Assembly (NCBI RefSeq): GCF_000341225.1
Contig: NZ_ANAC01000003.1
Location: 62,001-126,000 of the forward strand
From: Nocardiopsis alba DSM 43377
GTDB lineage: Bacteria > Actinomycetota > Actinomycetes > Streptosporangiales > Streptosporangiaceae
Reading direction: 5' to 3'
Length of the DNA: 64,000 nt
Made by a program: the position numbers and the translations under genes. The stretch's first letter is position 1. Every line of letters begins with the position of its first letter. This document shows positions 38,150 to 46,143 of this stretch, piece by piece. Under the pieces are notes generated by a model that was not told the origin of the DNA, did no database searches, and saw only the letters and a program-made list of their open reading frames with translations.

Positions 38150-39191
38150 CCGACCGGTAGTAGGAGACGGCGCCCGGATGCAGGGGCACCGGCAGGGTCG
38201 ATATGGCCGACCTCGGATGCAGTTGCAGGGCGACCGGATGGATCTCCGCCAGTTCGTTCCGGGACTCGAACAGCAGCCGGGTGAGCGCCTCCGCCGTCCG
38301 ATCGGGCATCTGCTCGTTGGCCACCAAGAGGCTCGGTACGCCGATGGTGCGCACCGCGGGCACGTTCTCGTACGTTCCGGCGGGCACCGGTAGCTCGGAG
38401 AAGAACTCGCCGTACTCCTCGACCATGTCCGGAACGTGTTCGGACAGGTCCAACAACCGGATCGGGGTCCGTTCGGCGAGATCGGCGACGACCTTCGTGG
38501 GCAGACCGCCGGACCAGAAGAAGGCGTCGACCCGCCCCTCCTCCAAGGCCGAGGCCGAGGCGCCGATGGAGAGCCGCAGCCGGGTCACGCCCGAGGGGCC
38601 GGAGGGCGGTGTCGCCCGTTCCTCGTCCCGGGGCCCCTCCTCGTCCATCGGTATCCCGCTCTCGATGCCCTCGCCGTCCTCCCCGAGACCGGAGGCGCGG
38701 AGGAGGCGTTCGGCCATCATCTCGGTCCCCGACCCCAGCGCGCCCACGGAGACGGTGCCCCCCGCCAGGTCGGAGACGCTCTGGTAGGGGGAATCCGCGC
38801 GGACCACCACGTGCGTGTGGTTGTCGTACAGGCGGGCGATCGCGGTGATCGGCAGTGGACGGTCGAAGGGCTCCTCGCCCTGGACGGCCAGGGCCGCCAC
38901 GTCGGCGAGGGTGAAACCCGCGTCCAGCGATCCCGAGGCGACCAACCGGTTGTTCTCCACACTGGCGGCCGTCGTCAGGACACGGATGCGCGTGTCCGGA
39001 TCGGAACCGGCCACGTGCGCCAGACCGGTTCCATACGTGTGGTACACGCCGCCGGCTCCACCCGTGCCGATGGACAGGTGGAGGGGGTCCGTGTAAAGGG
39101 GGTGTGACCAGGAGAGCAGTGTGACGGTCAACAGACCGACGGAGAGGGCTCGGGTGGTCGCCCACAGACGGTGGGTGGGAGGCCGCTCCAT
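37989..39191 (-). CDS. TAXI family TRAP transporter solute-binding protein (anchored, divergent)
   Basis: 400 residues from the ATG at 39191. A signal-anchor-like segment (ALSVGLLTVTLLSWS) has no lipobox cysteine. The TAXI signature is IGTGGAGGVYHTYGTGLAHV, followed by VENNRLVASGSLDAGFTLADVAALA. An acidic insertion of about 30 residues (GEGIESGIPMDEEGPRDE...) sits mid-protein. The canonical end HPGAVSYYRS is followed by an extra 50-residue Pro/Ser/Arg tail encoded wholly antisense to the kinase gene. It is divergent from the second TAXI gene. It may be a sensory partner of the kinase rather than a transporter component. Confidence 0.88.
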   Translation of the reverse strand: MERPPTHRLWATTRALSVGLLTVTLLSWSHPLYTDPLHLSIGTGGAGGVYHTYGTGLAHVAGSDPDTRIRVLTTAASVENNRLVASGSLDAGFTLADVAALAVQGEEPFDRPLPITAIARLYDNHTHVVVRADSPYQSVSDLAGGTVSVGALGSGTEMMAERLLRASGLGEDGEGIESGIPMDEEGPRDEERATPPSGPSGVTRLRLSIGASASALEEGRVDAFFWSGGLPTKVVADLAERTPIRLLDLSEHVPDMVEEYGEFFSELPVPAGTYENVPAVRTIGVPSLLVANEQMPDRTAEALTRLLFESRNELAEIHPVALQLHPRSAISTLPVPLHPGAVSYYRSVKYAHDSPASPPGPLRTPPPAREGRSPGAGSGRRSRSAVPVATTGSPPGAPAG

Positions 39192-39405
39192 ACCCGAACA
39201 ATAGCAATCGGGGACGAACCTCAGGAGAGGCTCAAATTCACCTCCCCGGTTTACCCGTTTCACAGGAATGACGGTTAGGTTGCTCGCGACGGAGAGTGGT
39301 ACATGCCATATCCGTACCCGGAGGGCGGGTGTGTACCGGAGTACCCATACCCCCGAAGTTCTCCGACATCCCCTGAGCCGAAAATCCGAGAGGACCCAAC
39401 CGACC

Positions 39406-40488
39406 ATGCGACGCAATCCGCTGTCCCTGGCCGCCATCCCCGCCGGCGTTCTCCTGCTGGCGGCGTGCGGGGCACAGCCCGCAGAGCAGGCCGCCGAAGA
39501 CGTCGAACTCGGTGGCGGGCCCGTCCAGAACAACCTCAGCATCGTCACCGGCGGCACTAGCGGTGTGTACTACCCGATCGGCGGCGCCCTGCGCACGATC
39601 ATCGGCGACAACCTCGAAGGCCAGAGCGCCTCGGTCGAGGCCACCGGCGCCTCCGTCGAGAACATCCGTCTGGTGGGCGGCGGCGACGGCCAGCTCGCCA
39701 TCGTTCAGGGCGACGCCGCGGACCAGGCCTTCACGGGTACCGGTGACTTCGAGGGCGAGCCGATCGAGACCTACTCGCTCGCGGTCATGTACCCGAACGT
39801 CTTCCACGCCGTGACCCTGGCCGACATCGCCGAGTCCAAGGGCTTCGAGTGCTTCTCCGACGTGGTGGGCAACCGCTACTCCGTCGGCGACATCGGCAGT
39901 GGTAACGAGGCAACCACCAACCAGGTCTTCGAGTCGCTGGAGATCTCCTCCAAGGAGATCGAGCTCCAGCAGCTCGGTTACGCCGAGACCGCCAACGCCC
40001 TGACCAACAACCAGCTCGACGCCGGTTCCTGGGTCGTCGGCGAGGGCCACTCGGGTATCACCGAGCTCGGCACCACCGAGGACATCGCCATCATCGAGAT
40101 GTGCGACGACGAGCGCGAGGCGGTCGTCAGCGGCTACGGCGGCTACACCGAGCACGTCATCGAGGGCGGCACCTACCCGGGTGTCGACGAGGACGTCGAC
40201 ACCATCGCCGTGTGGAACGCCCTGGTCGTGAGCGGGGAGTTCAACGAGGACCAGGCCTACGAGATCACCAAGGCGATGTTCGACAACATCGACCAGGTCA
40301 TCGGCGTCTACGGTCCCGGTGAGAAGTACCTGGTCCCGGAGACCATCGAGAACAGCCCGGTCCCCGTCCACCCGGGCGCCGTCCGCTTCTACGAGGAGCA
40401 GGGCATCGAGATCCCGGCGGACCTGCTGCCCGAGGCGGACTCCTCCGGCGACGAGGACGCCGCCGCCGAGGACTCCGACGACGAGTAG
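39406..40488 (+). CDS. TAXI family TRAP transporter solute-binding lipoprotein
   Basis: 360 residues from the ATG at 39406 with AGAGGA upstream. The signal ends in a lipobox (LLLAAC). TAXI motif: IVTGGTSGVYYPIGGALRTII, then NIRLVGGGDGQLAIVQGDAADQA. Ligand-domain end is HPGAVRFYEEQGI. The final 20 residues are almost all Asp/Glu/Ala. It hands an organic acid, probably a C4-dicarboxylate or glutamate-like solute, to the fused permease at 41177. Confidence 0.94.
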   Translation: MRRNPLSLAAIPAGVLLLAACGAQPAEQAAEDVELGGGPVQNNLSIVTGGTSGVYYPIGGALRTIIGDNLEGQSASVEATGASVENIRLVGGGDGQLAIVQGDAADQAFTGTGDFEGEPIETYSLAVMYPNVFHAVTLADIAESKGFECFSDVVGNRYSVGDIGSGNEATTNQVFESLEISSKEIELQQLGYAETANALTNNQLDAGSWVVGEGHSGITELGTTEDIAIIEMCDDEREAVVSGYGGYTEHVIEGGTYPGVDEDVDTIAVWNALVVSGEFNEDQAYEITKAMFDNIDQVIGVYGPGEKYLVPETIENSPVPVHPGAVRFYEEQGIEIPADLLPEADSSGDEDAAAEDSDDE

Positions 40489-40501
40489 GACCCGTGACCC
40501 G

Positions 40502-41065
40502 ATGAGTACCCCGAAGAGGGTGCGCGGATCCGCGGACACCGGAACGCCCCGGCGTCCGCGGATCGCCGCGATCGGGGGCATCACCATCCTCCTGGCCCTG
40601 GGGGCGGCGGCCGCCCTTCTGCCCCTGTGGCCCGCGCTCCGGTTGAGCGTCGACGGAGAACACCTCGGCCACCTGCCCCTGGCCGAGGGGGAACGGTTCA
40701 CGATCGCCTACGTGCACTCGATCGACCATCTGCCGATCGAGGAGAACATCGAGGTCCGCGAGGACACCCTGGTGGTCGACTCCACCCGCCTACGCCAGTT
40801 CGGCGCCGGTATGGGCCACATCCCCGGAGAGGGGAACGGCCGAGCCGACGGTGAATGGTGGGTCATCGAGGACATGGAACGCGACATCGGACCCGAGGTC
40901 GCGATCCGCGTGGGCGCGCCCTCGGTCGACCACCGCGTGCGCACCCCCGACGCCGAGGTACGGCTGTCACCGTGCCTGGCGACCCGCAGGGTGCTCATCG
41001 AGCCCGTCAGGGCCACCGCCCTCCAGCTGCTCTTCGATCACGATCCGCAGCCGGAGTGCGACTAG
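40502..41065 (+). CDS. DUF1850 domain protein of the TAXI-TRAP system
   Basis: 187 residues, 13 bp after the binding-protein gene. One membrane helix (about 22-44) and an extracellular DUF1850 core with FTIAYVHSIDHLPIEENIEV and GAGMGHIPGEGNG. DUF1850 proteins occur almost only between TAXI binding proteins and fused TRAP permeases; the role is unknown but presumably part of the transporter. Confidence 0.88.
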   Translation: MSTPKRVRGSADTGTPRRPRIAAIGGITILLALGAAAALLPLWPALRLSVDGEHLGHLPLAEGERFTIAYVHSIDHLPIEENIEVREDTLVVDSTRLRQFGAGMGHIPGEGNGRADGEWWVIEDMERDIGPEVAIRVGAPSVDHRVRTPDAEVRLSPCLATRRVLIEPVRATALQLLFDHDPQPECD

Positions 41066-41176
41066 CACGACCGAGGGAGTGTTCCCGAGGACACGCCCCG
41101 CCCCCGCCTGAGACACTCCGCCGCGCGACCCTTCCGTGTCATACGCCCCGCGCGGCCCAGCGAACCGAGGAAGAAC

Positions 41177-43417
41177 ATGGCCGAGACCCCAGGACAGGCG
41201 AGGGGCGATTCGCCCCCGAGCCCGGAGAAACCCGAGGCGGACGCGACCGAAGCGACCGTCGAGGGCACCGACACCGCGACCGTCGTCACCGAGGAGGGAA
41301 CGGAGAGCGACCCCGGAAAGAAGAACCGTAGGACCGGAACGTCCGCCGACGCCCTGCCCGACGTCGACGGACTCGGCGAGGACGCCCCGCCGTTCTGGCG
41401 CCGGGTCTCCGCCGAGCGTTGGGGCGAGGGACGGGCCGGCATGATCATGGGCGGGATCATCCTCGCCCTGGGCATCGCCCTGACCGCCTTCCAGCTCTAC
41501 ATCGCCCTGCGCGCGGGGCTGGACGCGCGTCAGCAGCGCCTCATCCACCTCATGCTCGTGATGATGATGGTCTTCGTCATCATGCCGCCCTTCAAGAAGG
41601 CCAAGGTCGGGGAGAACCCGGCCCTGGTCCTCGTGGGCGCGATCCTCGACCTGCTGATGGTCGTCGGAACCGTGGTGGTCAGCCTCTACCCGATCGTCTT
41701 CCAGGCCGAGCTGGCCCGGCGGGCCGGCGCCTACACCGAACTGGACTGGATCGTGGGCGCCATCGCCATCGTGATCCTGCTGGAGGCCACCCGCCGCTCG
41801 GTCGGCCTGGTCATGGTCCTCCTGGTCGCGGCGTTCCTCCTCTACGCCTACTACGGGCCCTACATCCCGGGCCAGTTCGGCCACTCGGGTGTGACCCGTG
41901 AACGCATCGCCACGCACGCCTTCCTGGGCAACGACGGCATCTACGGGCTCACGTTGGGCGTGGTCGTCACCTTCGTCTTCGTGTTCATCCTGTTCGGCGC
42001 GCTGCTGTCCAAGACCGGCGGCGGCAACTTCTTCGTGGGTCTGTCCTACGTGCTCACCGGCCGTATGGTCGGCGGCCCGGCCAAGGGAGCGGTGCTGGGC
42101 AGCGCCCTGATGGGCTCGGTCTCCGGTAGCGCCATCGCCAACGTGGTCACCACCGGACCGTTCACGATCCCGCTGATGAAGAAGGTCGGCTACAAGAAGC
42201 ACGACGCGGCGGGTGTCGAGGCGGCCGCCTCGACCGGTGGCCAGATCCTGCCCCCCATCATGGGCGCCGGCGCCTTCCTCATGGCCGAGCGGCTGGGCAT
42301 CCCCTACGCGGACATCGTCAAGGTCGCGATCATCCCGGCGCTGATGTACTTCGCGCTGATGTTCCTGTTCGTGGACATCCTCGCCCGCAAGCACAACGTC
42401 GGTCTGATGAAGAAGGAGGACCTGCCCTCCTTCGGCGAGGTGATGCGCGCCGGTTGGCACTTCATGGCCCCGCTGATCCTGCTCATCGTGCTGCTGCTCA
42501 ACTACGTGCCGCCCACACAGGCCGGTCTGGCCGCCTGCGGCTCCCTGCTGGTCGTCGCCATGCTGCGGGCGAGCAGCCGGCTGAGCCTCAAGGACTTCCT
42601 CGAGGTGTTCGTGATGGCGGCCCGCAGCACCCTGCCGGTGTCGGTGGCCTGCGCCGTCGCGGGCATCATCGTCGGTATGGTCGGCCTCACCGGCCTGGGC
42701 CTGGTCTTCTCCGACGTGCTCGTGAACGCCTTCGCCGGAAGCCTGTTCATGACCCTGGTGATGGTGGCCCTGGCCTCCTTGATCCTCGGTATCGGCCTGC
42801 CGGTGACCGCCTCCTACGTGGTGCTGGTCATCCTGGCCGGCCCGGCCCTGGAGCAGCTCGGTCTGGCGCTCATCGTGGCCCACATGATCGTGTACTGGCT
42901 CAGCCAGGACTCCAACGTGACCCCGCCGGTGGCCTTCGCGGCCTTCGCGGCGGCCGGTATCGCCGACTCCAAGCCGATGCGCTCGGGTGTGTCCGCGTGG
43001 AAGTTCGCCAAGGGTCTGTACCTGATCCCGCTGCTGATGGCCTATTCGGCGCTGATGGAGGTCGATGGTCCCATCCTGGACCTGGTCATCGCGATCGCCA
43101 CGGGTTCGGTCGCGCTCGCCGCCGGAGCCATGGCCATCGAGGGCTTCTTCCTGCGACGCACCCTGCTGGGCGAGCGCATCGCCCTGGGGCTGTCGTCGGC
43201 CCTGGTGCTGATCGCCCCCGAGTGGACCGGCTGGACGCAGTCGCTGCTGTCGGTCCACGTCGCCTCGGACTGGTTCGTGCTGGCCGGCACCGTGGCCTGT
43301 ACCGTGCTGATCGCCCTCCAGGTGATCAACCACCGTCGCGACAAGGCCAAGGGCCTGGTCGCCGACTTCGGTGTGGTGCAGAACAAGACCGAGGTCCCCG
43401 AGACCGCGGTCAACTAA
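41177..43417 (+). CDS. TRAP transporter fused permease (DctQM type, TAXI system)
   Basis: 746 residues. A cytoplasmic N-terminus of about 80 residues is rich in Glu, Thr and Pro. About 17 hydrophobic segments follow. The large-subunit signature is visible as KGAVLGSALMGSVSGSAIANVVTTGPFTIPLMKK, then AAASTGGQILPPIMGAGAFLMAE, both typical of TRAP 4TM-12TM fusions. It imports the TAXI-bound solute with a sodium or proton gradient. The last gene of a three-gene operon; a strong terminator follows. Confidence 0.95.
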   Translation: MAETPGQARGDSPPSPEKPEADATEATVEGTDTATVVTEEGTESDPGKKNRRTGTSADALPDVDGLGEDAPPFWRRVSAERWGEGRAGMIMGGIILALGIALTAFQLYIALRAGLDARQQRLIHLMLVMMMVFVIMPPFKKAKVGENPALVLVGAILDLLMVVGTVVVSLYPIVFQAELARRAGAYTELDWIVGAIAIVILLEATRRSVGLVMVLLVAAFLLYAYYGPYIPGQFGHSGVTRERIATHAFLGNDGIYGLTLGVVVTFVFVFILFGALLSKTGGGNFFVGLSYVLTGRMVGGPAKGAVLGSALMGSVSGSAIANVVTTGPFTIPLMKKVGYKKHDAAGVEAAASTGGQILPPIMGAGAFLMAERLGIPYADIVKVAIIPALMYFALMFLFVDILARKHNVGLMKKEDLPSFGEVMRAGWHFMAPLILLIVLLLNYVPPTQAGLAACGSLLVVAMLRASSRLSLKDFLEVFVMAARSTLPVSVACAVAGIIVGMVGLTGLGLVFSDVLVNAFAGSLFMTLVMVALASLILGIGLPVTASYVVLVILAGPALEQLGLALIVAHMIVYWLSQDSNVTPPVAFAAFAAAGIADSKPMRSGVSAWKFAKGLYLIPLLMAYSALMEVDGPILDLVIAIATGSVALAAGAMAIEGFFLRRTLLGERIALGLSSALVLIAPEWTGWTQSLLSVHVASDWFVLAGTVACTVLIALQVINHRRDKAKGLVADFGVVQNKTEVPETAVN

Positions 43418-43426
43418 TCCCCTTTC

Positions 43427-43460
43427 AGGGCCCGCCGTCCTCTTCGGGACGGCGGGCCCT
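43427..43460 (+). terminator. terminator of the TAXI-TRAP operon
   Basis: A perfect 14-bp stem (43427-43440 with 43447-43460), loop TCTTCG, ending in TTCG, 10 bp after the permease stop. Confidence 0.87.
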
Positions 43461-43498
43461 TCGCGTGCCCGGCCCGGGCGGACCGATCACCGATGCCC

Positions 43499-43504
43499 TA
43501 ACCT
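43499..43504 (+). promoter_or_regulatory. -10 box of a likely leaderless gene
   Basis: TAACCT ends 7 nt before the ATG at 43512, the leaderless arrangement. No convincing -35 is present. Confidence 0.4.
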
Positions 43505-43511
43505 CGCTGAC

Positions 43512-44552
43512 ATGGCTGGCATGTGGCGATTCGGATGGAAACCGACGAGGGCACCGCGCGGTGCCGACCTGGAAGGGGTGTTGGTCTCCTCCTCTCTCGG
43601 GACCGATCCGCTGTTGCGCGCCGGCTGCCGCGCCGTCCGCGAGGGCGACGTCGAGGTCGGCTCCTCCCTGCTCCTGGAGACCCGGGACGACCCCGAGGCC
43701 CGCGCCTACCAGGTCGAGGCCCTGGGCCGGGCCGCGGTGGAGCGGATCGACGAGGTGGCCGCGCTGGTCGACGCGGGCGCCGACCGGGCCGACACGATGC
43801 TGTGGCTCGGCCACACCCTGATCGCCCGCGCCATGTCCCTGCCGGGCGGGGGACCTGCCGAACGCAAGGCCGTGGAGGCCGCCCTGCACGAGGCCCGCGT
43901 GCCCTTGGAGGAGGCGGCCCGGATCCACCCCGACGACGCCGCGCCCTGGTCCGCGCTCCAGACCGTCGCCATGGGGTTGGGCGATCGGGAGGAACGCGAA
44001 CGCGCCTGGAACGAGGTCGCGAACCGTACGCCCCATCTCTTCTCCGCGCACATGACCCGGGTCCGGGCCCTGGCCCCCAGCCGGGGCGGTTCGGCCGAGG
44101 AGATGTTCGCCGCCGCGGGCGCCGCGGCCGACACCGCGCCCGAGGGAGGCCCTCTCCCGTCGGTGCTGGCGCTCGCCCACGCCGAGTTCCTGAGAGGGGA
44201 GCGGCGCCGTCTCGTGGACGAGGGCAACAGCGCCTACATCGTGTCCATGAGTCTGGGACGCCTGCACGGCGACGCGATCGGCGAACTCTTCCGTCTCGCT
44301 CGGACCTGGGCTCAGGCGCCGGTGCCGCACGTGCGCGACGTCCAGGCCCACCACCTGTTCGGGTGGGCCTTCCACCGGGCGGGGGAGAAGGACGCGGCAC
44401 GATGGCATCTGGAGCGGGTGGGACGCTTCTCCACCGAGATCCCCTGGTCCTTCTTCGGCACGGCTCGGACCGAGGTGGCACAGGCCATGGCCGACCTGGG
44501 TGTGGACCCTCGCCGGGGGCCCGGAGAGGAACCCGAACCCGACCAGCGGTGA
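43512..44552 (+). CDS. TPR-like helical protein of unknown function
   Basis: 346 residues from the ATG at 43512 (MAGMWRF; MWRF at 43521 is an alternative). No signal or membrane segment. The sequence is nearly all alpha-helical with alternating Ala/Leu helices (ERKAVEAALHEARVPLEEAARIHPDDAAPWSALQTVAMG), a solenoid like tetratricopeptide repeats. HHLFGWAFHRAGEKDAARWHLERVG is the clearest repeat. I do not recognise a named family. It lies 91 bp before the RNA-repair pair on the same strand and could act with it or be independent. Confidence 0.78.
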   Translation: MAGMWRFGWKPTRAPRGADLEGVLVSSSLGTDPLLRAGCRAVREGDVEVGSSLLLETRDDPEARAYQVEALGRAAVERIDEVAALVDAGADRADTMLWLGHTLIARAMSLPGGGPAERKAVEAALHEARVPLEEAARIHPDDAAPWSALQTVAMGLGDREERERAWNEVANRTPHLFSAHMTRVRALAPSRGGSAEEMFAAAGAAADTAPEGGPLPSVLALAHAEFLRGERRRLVDEGNSAYIVSMSLGRLHGDAIGELFRLARTWAQAPVPHVRDVQAHHLFGWAFHRAGEKDAARWHLERVGRFSTEIPWSFFGTARTEVAQAMADLGVDPRRGPGEEPEPDQR

Positions 44553-44643
44553 CCCGGGGCGGGGGAGCGTAACGGGGCGAGGGCGGAGGGACGCCGACGA
44601 AAAGCACTGGTCCGCCCGGAACGGGATCGGTGACAATGCACGG

Positions 44644-46143
44644 GTGCTACTGACGATCTCGACCACGAACCGCCCGGCCACGGACCTCGGACACCTGCTC
44701 CACAAGCATCCGGACAAGGCGCAGAGCTTCGAGCAGTCCTTCGGGACCGCGCACGTCTTCTACCCCGAGGCCACCGACGAGCGCTGCACCGCGGCCCTGC
44801 TCCTGGAAGTGGATCCGCGGGCCCTGTTGCGCGCGCGTACGTCGGTGAGCACGCCCGACTTCTCCCTCGCCCAGTACGTCAACGACCGCCCCTACGCCTC
44901 CTCGTCGCTGTTCACGGTGGCGCTGGGCCGGGTGCTGCGGAGCGCGATGCGAGGTACGTGCGAGCGTCGCCCCGAACTGGCCGACACCCCCATCCCCCTG
45001 GTCCTGAGCCTGCCCGCAGTGCCCTGTCACCCCGGTCCGGAGCGCGCCCGAGCGCTCTTCGAACCGCTCGGCTGGACGGTGGAGGCCGTACCGGTCCCGC
45101 TCGACCCCGACCTGCCCGATCAGGGCGACTCCCACTACCTGTCGCTGACCCTGACCGGCACCGTGCGGTTGTCCGAGGCGCTCAACCACCTGTACGTCCT
45201 CCTGCCCGCCATGGAGGGCGGCAATAAGCACTACTGGGTGGACTCCACCGAGATCGACAAGCTGCTGCGCGCGGGCGGGGCCCCGGTCGACGGGGTCGAG
45301 GGCGAGGAGGGCGCCGGCTGGCTGGCCGCGCACCCCGAACGCGACTGGATCACCCGCCGCTACCTGGCCCGCCGGGAACGGTACGTGCGCACGGCCCTGT
45401 CCCGTCTGGCCGAGTCCGAGGACCGGTCCGGCGAACCCGGGAACGACGCGGTCCCGAGCGACCCGGCGGTGGAGGAACGCGAGCCCTCCCTGGCCGAGCG
45501 GCGCGTGGGCGCGGTCATGGCCGTGCTCGACGCCGAGCGGGCCACCAGCGTGATCGACCTGGGATGCGGCGGCGGCCGACTGCTGGAACGTCTGGTCGGC
45601 GACCGGAGACTGGAACGGATCACCGGCGTGGACGTCCACGTGGGCGGTCTGGAGATCGCCCACCGCAGGCTCTGCCGGGGCTGCGAGCCGGGCGGCGGCC
45701 GCGGGCATCGGCCGCTGTTCGCCGCCTCCCACGGTTCCGACGGGGGCGAGGGGACGCCGGGCTCCCGCCTCGCGCTCCTGGCGGGCTCGGTGGTCTACCG
45801 TGACCGTCGCTTCCACGGTCACGACGCCGCCGTGCTCATGGAGGTCGTCGAACACCTCGACCCGTCCCGACTGCCCGCCATGGAGGACGTCGTCTTCGGC
45901 GACGCCGCGCCCCGCGTCGTCGTGGTCACCACCCCCAACGTCGAGTACAACCGCCACTACGAGGGCCTCGCCGACGGCGCCCTCCGCCACGCCGACCACC
46001 GCTTCGAGTGGACCCGCGCCGAGTTCGCCGCCTGGGCCGACCGGGTCGCCGAACGGTACGGCTACATCGTCCGGTACCTGCCGGTCGGCGACGAGCACCC
46101 CGAGACCGGGGCCCCGACCCAGATGGGAGTCTTCACCAAATGA
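44644..46143 (+). CDS. hen1: bacterial Hen1: 3' terminal RNA ribose 2'-O-methyltransferase
   Basis: 499 residues from a GTG at 44644. The N-terminal half (about 1-245, starting LLTISTTNRPATDLGHLLHKHP) is the bacterial Hen1 domain that activates Pnkp ligase. The C-terminal methyltransferase has SAM motif VIDLGCGGGRLLERL, metal-binding EVVEHLD (Glu, Glu, His) and a later His in HADHRFEWTRAEF. It methylates the 3'-terminal ribose of broken RNA so that the repaired junction resists recutting. The stop overlaps the pnkp start (ATGA), as expected of the two-protein repair complex. Confidence 0.95.
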   Translation: MLLTISTTNRPATDLGHLLHKHPDKAQSFEQSFGTAHVFYPEATDERCTAALLLEVDPRALLRARTSVSTPDFSLAQYVNDRPYASSSLFTVALGRVLRSAMRGTCERRPELADTPIPLVLSLPAVPCHPGPERARALFEPLGWTVEAVPVPLDPDLPDQGDSHYLSLTLTGTVRLSEALNHLYVLLPAMEGGNKHYWVDSTEIDKLLRAGGAPVDGVEGEEGAGWLAAHPERDWITRRYLARRERYVRTALSRLAESEDRSGEPGNDAVPSDPAVEEREPSLAERRVGAVMAVLDAERATSVIDLGCGGGRLLERLVGDRRLERITGVDVHVGGLEIAHRRLCRGCEPGGGRGHRPLFAASHGSDGGEGTPGSRLALLAGSVVYRDRRFHGHDAAVLMEVVEHLDPSRLPAMEDVVFGDAAPRVVVVTTPNVEYNRHYEGLADGALRHADHRFEWTRAEFAAWADRVAERYGYIVRYLPVGDEHPETGAPTQMGVFTK

